From Aegilops tauschii subsp. strangulata (taxonomy: Eukaryota; Streptophyta; Magnoliopsida; Poales; Poaceae): a stretch of DNA of 64,000 nucleotides. Made by a program: the position numbers and the translations under genes. Of this stretch, positions 54,432-64,000 are shown piece after piece; the first letter of the stretch is position 1, and every line of letters begins with the position of its first letter. The notes beneath the pieces were generated by a model, which was given only the letters and a program-made list of their open reading frames with translations, was not told the origin of the DNA and searched no databases. The stretch lies in assembly GCF_002575655.3 (NCBI RefSeq), contig NC_053041.3, positions 119,876,318-119,940,317 on the forward strand, in the 5' to 3' direction.

Positions 54432-55023
54432 TCTCCGCGACCTGCAGCGCATAAAGAAAGTAGAGATCAGTGAGCCAAATCGTTGTATGCGTCTTCCTTC
54501 TTCTTTTGCCCTTGTGTATTTCGGGCGTAGCCGCATGTGGCTTTTTTTAATTATCTTCCTAATTATGTAAGACAATTATTATCCACTCTCGCCATCCTTA
54601 TATATATTCATCAGTCTTGCTATAAGTCGCAGTAGATGCTATAAAGGTCCGTCGGATCTTGCATCAAGATTCGTGCAAAATTTTCTTTTCAGATTTTTTT
54701 CTCTCTTAAACCTCAGTAGAGTAAGACATAGCCACGCCATTAAACAGAGGCTCGGGCGCCATTAATGGAGACCTTGGGAGAGAGGTGGACGGAAGATGGA
54801 GGTCAAAGTGCTCTCCTCCCGATAAGCACGCGCAGGGGTCTGATCGCATGCCTCCCGTACTCAAATAGCTACCCTGCAAGGCGCTTCCTAGCTAATAAAA
54901 AAGGGACGCATGGCGGCACGTAAATGGAAAATAGGACGCCCACGGTTTCAATAATACTTGTGTTCCCGATTGTAATGTGACAGCACTTGTTCCAAAATGA
55001 CTTTGTTGATTGTTAATGTGTGC
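54432..55023. other. 3' flank of the 53.8 kb gene
   Basis: Probable 3' UTR to about 54600, then spacer with no gene seen. Confidence 0.5.
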
Positions 55024-57390
55024 GCCTTTGCAAATCGGACAGCAAAATTACCACAGCATGTTGGTGCCATGTCATGACACCAAGCCAGGTTTCATGATTT
55101 TCATGCGTGTTTTGGATTTACAGGAATTAAGAAAACCAAGTTTCTCAATGTTTCCAGCCGAGCCACGACACCCAGATGTTTGAATTTCATTCCCATTTCT
55201 TGCATGGGACCTAGAAATTTACCCGAGGTCACACATGTGATTTTTCAACCAACTTTGGTGCACTGGAGCATGTGCTTGTATTTCAAATTTGAATTATGCA
55301 CACAAAGGTGACACGTTCCCTCTCAGAACCACGGGCCTTCTTGAGAGAAGCTCCGGTTTGCAAGAAACTTATACCAAAACTTGTTCCTATTCTGCCAATT
55401 TTTTTACCACAGCATTGGTAGTACCATGACATGACACCATGCCAAGTTTCATGATTTTCAGGCGTGTTTTGGATTTACAAGAATTTTAAAACCAAGTTTT
55501 TCAATGTTCTTGGCCGAGCCACGATGCCCAGATGTTTAAATTTCATTCCCATTTCTTGCATGGGACCTAGAAATTCACCCGAGGAAACACATGTGATTTT
55601 TCAACCAACTTTGGTGCACAGGAGCATGTGCTTGTAGTTCAACTTTGAATTATGCACATTAAATGACCAGAAACTCAATTAATGTATAAAAATGGCCAAA
55701 CGAACCCGGAATAATTCCTAAATTTAATAGGGCACTCATGTAGTTCTATGTTGCCTCTCTAAAGAAAATCAAGAGGGAGCAGTGTATATTGTTTCGCACT
55801 CAAAGGTGACACGTTCCCTCTTAGAACCACGAGCCTTCTTGAGAGAAGCTCCGGTTTGCAAGAAGCTTATACCAAAATTTGTTCCTATTCGGCCAATTTT
55901 TTTACCACAGCATGGTAATACCATGACATGACACCATGCCAAGTTTCATGATTTTCAGGCGTGTTTTGAATTTACAAGAATTTTAAAACCTAGTTTCTCA
56001 ATGTTCTCGGCCGAGCCACGATGCCCAGATGTTTGAATTTCATTCCCATTTCTTGCATGGGACCTAGAAATTCACCCGGGGACACACATGTGATTTTTCA
56101 ACCAACTTTGGTGCACGGGAACATGTGCTTGTAGTTCAAATTTGAATTATGCAAATTAAATGACCAGAAACTCAATTAATGTATAAAAAAGGCCAAAAGA
56201 ACCCGGAATAATTCCAAAATTTAACAGGGCACTCATGTAGTTCTATGTTGCCTCCGTAAAGGAACTCAAGGGGGGCAGCGTATATCGTTTCACACTCAAA
56301 GGTGACACGTTCCCTCTCAGAACCACGAGCCTTCTTGAGAGAAGCTCCGGTTTGTAAGAAGCTTATACCAGAACTTGTTCCAAATCGGCCCAATTTTTTA
56401 CCACAACATGTTAGTGCCATGACATGACACCATGCCAAGTTTCATGATTTCCAGGCGAGGTTTGGATTTACATGAATTTAAAAACCAAGTTTCTGGATGT
56501 TCTCGGCCGAGTCATGATGCCCAGATGTTTGAATTTCATTCCCATTTCTTGCATGGGACCTAGAAATTCACCCGGGGACACACATGTGATTTTTCAACCA
56601 ACTTTGGTGCACGGGAACATGTGCTTGTAAATCAAATTTGAATTATGCAAATTAAATGACCAGAAACTCAATTAATGTATAAAAAAGGCCAAAAGAACCC
56701 GGAATAATTCCAAAATTTAACAGGGCACTCATGTAGTTCTATGTTGCCTCTGTAAAGGAACTCAAGGGGGGCAGCGTATATCGTTTCACACTCAAAGGTG
56801 ACACGTTCCCTCTCAGAACCACGAGCCTTCTTGAGAGAAGCTCCGGTTTGTAAGAAGCTTATACCAAAACTTGTTCCAAATCGGCCCAATTTTTTACCAC
56901 AGCATGTTAGTGCCATGACATGACACCATGCCAAGTTTCATGATTTCCAGACGAGGTTTGGATTTACATGAATTTAAAAACCAAGTTTCTGGATGTTCTC
57001 GGCCGAGTCACGATGCCCAGATGTTTGAATTTCATTCCCATTTCTTGCATGGGACCTAGAAATTCACCCAAGGAAACACATGTGATTTTTCAACCAACTT
57101 TGGTGCACCGGAGCATGTGCTTGCAGTTCAAATTTGGATTATGCACATTAAATGTCCCGAAACTCAATTAATGTATAAAAAATCCCAAACGAACCCGGAA
57201 TAATTCTAAAAATTAACAGGGCACTCATATAGTTCTATGTTGCCTCTGTAAACAAAATCAGGGGGAGGCAGCGTATATCGTTTCACACACAAAGGTGACA
57301 CGTTCCCTCTCGGAACCACGAGGCTTGTTGAGAGAATCTCCGGTTTTGCAAGAAGCTTGTACCAAACTTGTCCCAATTCAGCCAAAAATT
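55024..57390. repeat. 496-bp satellite array, five copies
   Basis: GACACGTTCCCTCT recurs at 55310, 55808, 56304, 56800 and 57297 (spacing 496-498). Units share TTTCATGATTTTCAGGCGTG, CCCATTTCTTGCATGGGACC and CAACCAACTTTGGTGCAC. The third and fourth units are nearly identical, so homogenisation or unequal exchange is fairly recent. The first unit lacks about 170 bases. The 88-codon minus-strand frames in two units are not treated as genes. Confidence 0.95.
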
Positions 57391-58245
57391 ATACATATGA
57401 AAACAGGGTTTAGATTATACCGAACATCTCGCCACCTAGACCAATGTACTCTGATTTGAATTCAACATAAAATGGATACAAATATTTGAATTGGAGATCG
57501 TATGTTACATGTAGTTCATAGTGAACTATGATTATAGCTATATGCATGTTTTTTGTTATCAAGATAATATTTAAATGATTGTATAACTTGACAACAATCG
57601 TATTCAAATAAGGAAAATTGATTCAAATTTAGTCCATATGGTAGACGAAAATATATATGTTCATAGGGTGGAGTAAAATGTTCATATATGATGGAAGATC
57701 AAAATGTAGGACTACATCCATTATAAACCGCAAGGTCACCTAACGATATATTTGAATTTAACATAATGTGGATTCAAAAATTGAAATTCGAGATCCTGGC
57801 ATTTGTAATCATATAAAAAGGGACAAGACTCTTTCTTTTGGTGGGAATTGATTTGTTTTTTGTTGTTGTTGAGGGAAGTGCGAATCGATTTGGTACTGTA
57901 CAGGGTAATCTTGTTCTCCCGATTTTATTTACATTTTTCTTGTAGTTTTTTCATTGACATTTATAGCAATATAGTAAAAGGGGACATGACTCTCTTGTGT
58001 CTTGTATGAATTGTTTTTTTGTACACGTTAAGTTTGTTCTACCGAACAAGGAATCTGCGCCTTGTTATCCCGAAATTTTCAAGCTCGAGTATCTTTTGTC
58101 TCATCTGCTTTGAAACTCCCGCCTCTTCAACCTGCGCTGCGCCTTGTTATCCCGAAATTTTGACGCGCGCGAAAACTAATTCCTCATCCAAAATCGGTCC
58201 CGCAGCCTAGACACACGAAATCCCCTTTCTACCCCTCAGCCGAAA
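57391..58245. other. Spacer upstream of the 58-63.8 kb gene
   Basis: AT-rich, no gene. A 24-base direct repeat (TGCGCCTTGTTATCCCGAAA) is at 58056 and 58138, near the presumed promoter. Confidence 0.6.
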
Positions 58246-58869
58246 ATGCCAGCTCGATGTCGCGGTGTCAAAACCGGTAGGGGCACGCTGGTAACTTACC
58301 CTACATTTTGGACAAGCGCGTCCCTAAGACATGGCTGCCCCTACCTTCCCCTTCGCCCCCCCTCATTCGTACGCCGAGGCCGCCAAAACCCACGAAACCC
58401 CACGCTCCTCGTCGGCCTCCCGACCGCCGCCCAGCCGGAGACTCTTCCCAGACTAGATCGTCCACCGCAACGGCTCGCCGTCCCTCATCCACCGCACCAG
58501 ATGAGGATCCTTCGTCGATCTCGTCGTCCCGCTGGATCAGCCACCCCGTCCTCCACCTCCAAGGAGCTGCCCCGATGTTTGCCTCGTCTATCGCGCCACC
58601 TCCATCCCCACAGCGCCGTCTTGACCTACCCCACTAGAACCGCATCACCCTCACCAATTCCTCCGATGAAGTCGAGGCCAACTCGGCGCCACCAAGGAGG
58701 TTCTGCACTCATCGCTGCATTTTATCTTTTATTCGATCTCACAGGGCTGCCGGTGCTCGATAACGAGCAGCCATGGCGGGTCTCCATCGACGGCACCGTC
58801 GCCTGCCACTTCATCCACGGCGTCTCTCCCCCATGTTGTTGCTTCCTCGGCGGCGACTTCCACATCGGC

Positions 58870-59125
58870 ACTAGCTGCAGCTGCTCCGGCTCTCGCTCGC
58901 GCTACTGCTGCTCCAGCTCTCGCTCGCGCTGCCGCTTTGTTCTTGCTGTCGGTCGTAGTGTTGCACTGCTCTTGCTTTCGTTCGTACTGCTGCTCTCCTC
59001 TGCTATTGCTGTCGGTCGCGCTGCTGCTCCGCTCTACCTCTCGTTTGTGCTGCTGCTCTGCTCTTGCTCTCGCTCGCGCTGCTGCTGCTCCTACACGACC
59101 TCCGACAGCTATAGGAGTTGTTGCT
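58870..59125. repeat. Imperfect GC-rich minisatellite
   Basis: Repeats of GCTCTCGCTCGCGCTGCTGC and variants; in one frame they encode an Ala-rich APALARA run. Confidence 0.75.
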
Positions 59126-61060
59126 TTAGCACTCGCCCGCGGTTCTACTGCACGAGTTGCTCTCTGCTAGTGTGTTCTCTGCTCGAGCGTCTGCTGATTT
59201 AGATCATTGTTTCTCTGCTACTAGTGCTCGAACACCCTAAACATCTATTGCAATGCTCTTCTACTAGTTCAATCAGTTTCGACAGTAAAATTCAGTTTCG
59301 ACTGTAATGTTCAGTTTCTTCAGTTAAGTTCAGAGTAAACGGTATTTACAGCATCTGTCAGAGCGGCCGTTGCGCGGCTGATGCATTTTACATCTAGCAC
59401 TTTTTGGTGATGTATTTTACATCATCTATTGCAGATGATATTAGAGCCCCACTTCAGATTAACGTTGGTTGTCTTGTCATGCTTCAGCCTCGCCGCCGTA
59501 CACCTCACCGAAGCTGCTCCAACGACGTAACCGTCCATCACAGCGGAGCAGTACCCTCAGCGCCATTTCCAGAGGCCTCGGATCTTCTTCCCCGCCTCCG
59601 ACAGTCACACCAACATCACCATCCTCTACGTCCAACCCAATGATGCTGAGGTCGACAAGGCTATGCCAAAGAGGTGGTACACCTGTTGCATCACTTTGTT
59701 ACTCTGCATTCATGTCGATCCCTCGGGGATCCTTTGCAATGGAACTACTATGGTACTACTATTTGTGCATTTGGTTAGGAGTGGAGCAAAGCAAAACTGA
59801 AGGAATTTTTTCCTTTGGTGTCTCTTTCAAAGAAAAAATGTAGGAATTTTAATATCCAGTTGGACGTCCTTTTCAAATCAATATGCATGAAGAACACGAC
59901 CAATTGCATCACTTGCATAAAAAGATTATTATTTTTTTCATTTTCACGTGGTTTGACTTTAATTTGACCATGTTTCTCCATTCCTGTGTTCTTCCAATTC
60001 ATGTGAACCAAACACCGAGGTTCACAGAAATCCTATGTTTCCAAATGCTCTATTTTGCATGTGCATTTCTATCATATTCCTGTGTTTTTCCTGTCCCTGC
60101 GTTTATAGAATCCTCCAATTCTAAGGAGCCCTTACAGATTTACTTCATTTTCAGATAGGCGTCAAAGAAAACTCTGTGTGTTATGTCCTGCTCCTGTCAT
60201 GCCGTCATCCACCCCAGCTGAGGTGCACCATCGACAGAAGCGTTCACTGCAGCAGAGATTCCCCCTGCAGACTTTCTTTCGCCGCCTCAGATCATCTTCC
60301 CCATTGTCGGCAGCCACACCAACTTCATTACCATTATCGACTGAGCAGGTGAACCTGAGGACTACACAGTTCCGGAAGAGAGGTCGCAGTCTTTCGTGTT
60401 TGCTTACGTCATATATCGGTTATTATTACCTGCTACTTTATCGTTCAAACTTGAGTTTTTAAATGCTCGTGGGTCTCGTATCGAGGCAGCAACAAATAGT
60501 ATCTGTCTACTATCTGGTTCATCTAGGGTCTTCTATGTGGTTCATGTTGGGTGGGCAACAAACAGTAGATGATCCATTGTCTATCTTTTTAAACTGAAGC
60601 TATAATCTACCTGCTATCATTAGTTTTGGATCTATCCACTTGTTACCTACCATCAGTCTTGATTTTTGCATGCACCCCTTAGGCCTTTCAAAATTTAACT
60701 ATTTTTTTTATGCATGTCAGTTATTGTACACAATCATACTGAACATGTAGAGAAAAAGATAAGACCGTTGCATGGGAATATAATGTCATGCAGACGCCGC
60801 TCCATGGTGGGCGAAGTGCCCCCCCCCCCCTCCTGCCATTCTAGATTGTATTCCAAAGGAAGATAACTGTTCAGATGGGGATTCAGAAGGAGCCAACCAC
60901 TCCTATTTACCACCTGAGGTGTTTGCTCTAACGTGGCATGCTGATATTGGTCACATCATGCATATGGCGCCTCGCATTGCTTACATTATGCATCTTATAT
61001 GTCATCAACTTAGTTTAGATTTTCTTTGTGTGAATGCCACCTGTTTGTTTCTATATATTA

Positions 61061-61221
61061 CTCCCACCGTTCCCAAATATTTGTCTTTTTAGAGATTTCA
61101 ACAAGTGACTACATACGGAGCAAAATGAGTGAATCTACACTCTAAAATATGTCTATATACATCCGTATGTGGTAGTTCATTTGAAATCTCAAAAAAGACA
61201 AATATTTAGGAGCGGAGGGAG
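61061..61221. mobile_element. Stowaway MITE (161 bp)
   Basis: CTCCCACCGTTCCCAAATAT at the left, complement ATATTTAGGAGCGGAGGGAG at the right, TA on both sides (61059-61060, 61222-61223). Within an intron of the 58-63.8 kb gene. Confidence 0.95.
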
Positions 61222-61401
61222 TATATGGGAATTATGCAATGCCATCTTCTTTAGCCAGGCATCACATACGTGAATCATGCAATGCCATCCTGTTTAGCCA
61301 GTCATCGTATATGTGAATTTTATCGTGCCATAATTTTTTTTCATAATGTATTCCATTTGTAAACAATGTTTATACACTCATCTACTCTTCCTGTGCATCA
61401 G

Positions 61402-61549
61402 CCATTTGAGTCGGTCATGGGAAAATCTGGAGTGAAAACAAGGTCTTCTGAGCAGTCAGTTGTACCTGTCGATGTAGATTTCTTGCTGGTTACAGATAGC
61501 TCCTCAGAGGAGGATTCAGATACACATGACCAGTCATATCCCCCCCCAG
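61402..61549 (+). other. Duplicated acidic exon, copy A
   Basis: After TGCATCAG: PFESVMGKSGVKTRSSEQ, SSSEEDSDTHDQSY, then GGTGCATGCT donor. 148 bases against 150 in copy B, so skipping or inclusion would change frame. Confidence 0.6.
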
Positions 61550-61844
61550 GTGCATGCTCTAACTTGGCAGGGTTATATTGCTCATATCATGCATATGGTG
61601 TCTTGCATTGCCATGCCATCTGCTTAGATTAGACATGCTTTGTGTGAACCTCCTGTTTGCTTTCTATATCAGATATGTGAATTATGCAATGCCATGTTTT
61701 CAGTCAGTTATCATATATGTGAATTATGCACCGCCATGTAGCCAGGCATCATATATGTGAATTATCTCATGCCATCTTTTTTTTCATTACGTATTCCATT
61801 TGTCGACAATCTGTTTATATTGAACTACTCTTCATGTGTATCAG

Positions 61845-61994
61845 TCATTTGAGCCGGTTATGGAAAAATCAGGAGTGAAAACAAGGTCTTCAGAGCAGGC
61901 AATGGTACCTGTTGAAGCATATATCTTGATGGTTACACGGATTTCCTCGGAGGAGGATTCAGAGGCAGATGACCAGTCATATATCCCACCTGAG
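61845..61994 (+). other. Duplicated acidic exon, copy B
   Basis: After TGTATCAG: SFEPVMEKSGVKTRSSEQ, SSEEDSEADDQSYIPPE, donor GTGTATGC. 150 bases, phase 0 at both ends. Confidence 0.65.
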
Positions 61995-62471
61995 GTGTAT
62001 GCTCTAAGTTGCAATGTTTATATTTCTCATATCATGCATATGGTGTCTTGCATTGCTTAGTTTAGACATCATATGCACAATATTGAATTCCATCTGCTTA
62101 GTTTAGAGATCATACATGCGAGTGCCAGCTGCTTAGTATATGAATCAATTATGTCAATTATATCATGCCATCCTGTATACTTAGACAACATTTATGTGAA
62201 TTATTTCATCCCAACCTATTTTAGAAAGACATCATATAGTTTTGTCATGTCATCCTGTTTAGATACTCATCATATGTTGAATTATGCCATTATATCCTGT
62301 TAAGTTATCCATTACATATCTGAAACTGTGTCATGCTATCCTGTTTAGTTAGGTAGCATATATGTGAAATTTTGTCATGATGTCGTGTTTGGTTAGACAA
62401 CATATATGTGAATTACCACATCTGTCTATCATACAATGTCTGTACGTTCAATTTCTTTTCTTGTTCATCAT

Positions 62472-62834
62472 CCATTTGAATTGGAGGGGGTGATGGCAGT
62501 ATCTAAGGGAGCAAAAACCCGTTCTTCACAAAAGACAGTGCTACCCGTCGATGCAGATAGAACCATGGTTGTACTGGCCCACAAACTAGCCCCACCACAC
62601 ATAATCGAGACTCTTCAAGATTGCACATTTACACCGTTGGGCAGAGAACCAGCTACAACCAATCTAACCCCAACCCCAGCGGATAGTAACCCACTTCTAG
62701 TTGACAAAGCACCATGTCCACCACAAAGTACCCCCACACGAGCAGTTTGTAAAGCAACTGCAGTGCCCAAAGCACGAAGACCACCACAGCGAACCCAAAC
62801 TCCAAGTTTAAAGCAGAAGAGCAACTGTTCTCAG
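62472..62834 (+). other. Long relative of the acidic exon, acceptor mutated
   Basis: Starts with the same PFE/KTRSSQ homology but the expected CATCAG acceptor is CATCAT. It continues into a Pro/Thr-rich stretch (PATTNLTPTPADSNP, KARRPPQRTQTPS) and ends at CTCAG before GTCAGA. Confidence 0.6.
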
Positions 62835-63335
62835 GTCAGATTTCGTAGCTATGGTGCATACTCCTTTGCTGTTGCATCACTGTATTTACTCATACAAACT
62901 ACTTTTGAATTTGAAGGATCCAATTGAAACTCCAATGGCGCAACAGGTATGTTTTAAACCTATTTCTTTAACTGGATTGATATTCTAACTTTTTGCTCTA
63001 TGTTGATTTTAGTTTCAGTTGTATAAACAGTTATGTTCTCATGTGATGCACATTACAAGTGTTGCCAATGTTGTGTAGTTTCTCACACTTATATTCTGTC
63101 TATGCTGCTGTGTCTTAAAAATATATGAGTTGAACTGTGTCTCTATCTTAATTTGGCAACATAAACTAGAATGATATGGACAATACAGTGACCATAGTAC
63201 ATAGATATATGTTTGTTTCATGCTGTTATCCTGTCCACCTTACTACTGAACCGGTTTACCAAAATGAGTTTGGTATACTACATGCTAAACCTGTGATGTG
63301 TCTGCTTGTTTCTCTTGTTGTATGCGAACAAAATA

Positions 63336-63757
63336 TTGGAGAAGAGCACCCCACTATTCAATGGTAGAGAAAGTAATGCAGATAAGGTTCAAGATAGTGA
63401 GACAACCCTGTTGGTCTCCAAGAAAGGTGATAAAATGATCTTGTAGACAGTGAGAAAACCCCACAGTCCTGCATTGATGTAGTGTTCGAGTTACTGGCCA
63501 GTACCGCTGGCACAAGCTCTTCGACCTCGCTGCCTAAATCACTTCGGCTTCTTCAGTCTCAGCTACAAGCTGAAAGGCATCGGTCAGCTATGTTGCGGCA
63601 AGAAGCCGAAGGACTGAGGAAGTCCCTGCAGAATTCAGATGCATACTTTCTTGTGCAACAGCAAGCGCTGGAGGATTTAAGCGCCAAACAAGAGAAAGTT
63701 AATAAGCTTGCTAAGCATCTTGCCAGCATTATGGGTATCCAGGATATTGTTTCTTGA
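63336..63757 (+). other. Terminal coiled-coil exon
   Basis: LEKSTPLFNGRESNADKVQD and ETTLLVSKKGDK in one frame, then after a one-base loss near 63433 DLVDSEKTPQSCIDVVFELL, and a heptad-rich helix (RLLQSQLQAERHRSAMLRQE, KSLQNSDAYFLVQQQALEDL, KVNKLAKHLASI) to TGA at 63755. The region from 63479 to the stop is open for over 90 codons. Confidence 0.65.
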
Positions 63758-64000
63758 GCTCTTCTAAAGTGGTTTCAGTTCTGGACTTGTTTTGGTGCAG
63801 CGTTTATTTGCACTGGTCGCCAACTTTGACAACCAGTGTATATGATATGCTGCTTTGTTCCCTATATTTGTACTGGTAGCGAACTTTGATACCCAGTGGA
63901 TGTAATATGTGTAATAAGCGTGATAGCCTAGCGTAAGTTGCTTGCTTATTTATTTCCTTGTTGTATTGTTTATTTGTTTGCTTGTAGTCAGTGCAGTTCT
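63758..64000 (+). other. 3' UTR-like flank
   Basis: T-rich sequence with a short duplicated motif (GTGCAG..TTTGCACTGGTCGCCAACTT / TTGTACTGGTAGCGAACTT). No gene. Confidence 0.5.

Larger units (their letters stand above)
61230..62420. repeat. Intronic repeats of TATATGTGAATTATGCAATG
   Basis: Motifs of this type with (C/T)CATCCTGTTTAG..A(G/T)CATCATATATG recur about a dozen times between the duplicated exons. Confidence 0.75.
58246..63757 (+). pseudogene. Multi-exon gene of unknown function with duplicated exons and coiled-coil end
   Basis: GC-rich first part from 58246 (several frames open; one reads STAPDEDPSSISSSRWISHP then HLQGAAPMFASS and is interrupted by TAG at 58635-58637). Proline/arginine-rich exons near 59475-59690 and 60198-60400 are paralogous (SSSPPPTVTPTSPS / RSSSPLSAATPTSLP). 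Acidic exons about 60830-60918, 61402-61549 and 61845-61994, plus a longer relative ending at 62834, are paralogous (KSGVKTRSSEQ, SSEEDSD, DQSY). The last exon encodes a coiled coil. Lesions: exon 61402 is two bases short, the acceptor before 62472 reads AT instead of AG, and one base is lost near 63433. No known domain; the acidic and coiled-coil content suggests a nuclear or scaffold protein, which is inference only. Exon borders at the 5' side are uncertain. Confidence 0.5.

Noticed and set aside
56172..56934. Two near-identical 88-codon minus-strand frames
   Set aside because: They are the same satellite unit twice; other units break the frame and no domain is present.
58246..59202. 318-codon plus-strand open frame
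   Set aside because: GC-rich sequence has other open frames, and the second half is cysteine/serine/leucine-rich translation of a minisatellite. Kept only as part of an uncertain first exon.

Overview
The window is plant nuclear DNA, almost certainly from a grass of the wheat/barley tribe (Triticeae). The evidence is TA-flanked Stowaway-type MITEs with CTCCCTCCGT ends, a long-LTR gypsy-type element with TGATACGTCTCC termini and a tRNA-Asp-type primer site, a CACTA-like end with GC-rich subterminal repeats, GT..AG introns, and a sliver of plastid tRNA. Most gene-like sequence is decayed. Clear gene models are few and lie between transposons, tandem repeats and segmental duplications.

Layout. 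0-2 kb: the C-terminal end of a WRN-like 3'-5' exonuclease with a frameshift, and a B3 half-domain exon on the minus strand. 2-10.3 kb: four degenerate copies of a dispersed repeat block, and the first of three zf-XS (SGS3-type zinc finger) loci, each built from proline-rich exons plus a small zinc-finger exon. 10.3-14.7 kb: zf-XS loci two and three. 15.1-18.5 kb: a B3-domain gene with an acidic N-terminus and one in-frame stop. 19-19.8 kb: an AT-rich GCATGC array. 20.4-25.3 kb, minus strand: a FAR1/FHY3-type gene (FAR1 finger, MULE transposase core, SWIM finger, acidic tail) with three lesions and a triplicated tail exon.

25.5-31.3 kb: a tandem family of related, mostly non-coding units, one split by a short LINE reverse-transcriptase fragment between 32-bp direct repeats. 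31.3-about 40.8 kb: a CACTA-like element carrying an intact nested non-autonomous LTR retrotransposon (32105-38767, target duplication GAGCG). 42.8-43.5 kb: a second WRN-like exonuclease pseudogene. 43.8-48.2 kb: several tandem repeats (79, 39 and 61 bp) and two possible short exons. 49.5-52.6 kb: a single-exon pseudogene of unknown family and a SINA-type RING pseudogene. 53.8-54.4 kb: an apparently intact single-exon gene with a 10-residue repeat and coiled coil. 55-57.4 kb: a 496-bp satellite. 58.2-63.8 kb: a multi-exon gene of unknown function with duplicated exons and a C-terminal coiled coil.

A recurring theme is duplication at exon or module scale, seen in the zf-XS loci, the FAR1 tail, the B3 leader intron and the 58-63 kb gene. 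The most unusual content is the cluster of three zf-XS mini-genes, because this zinc finger is otherwise known from SGS3/IDN2/FDM proteins of small-RNA pathways, where it accompanies XS and coiled-coil domains that are absent here. No operon-like cooperation between genes can be claimed. All coordinates for spliced genes are manual models from splice signals, without transcript support.
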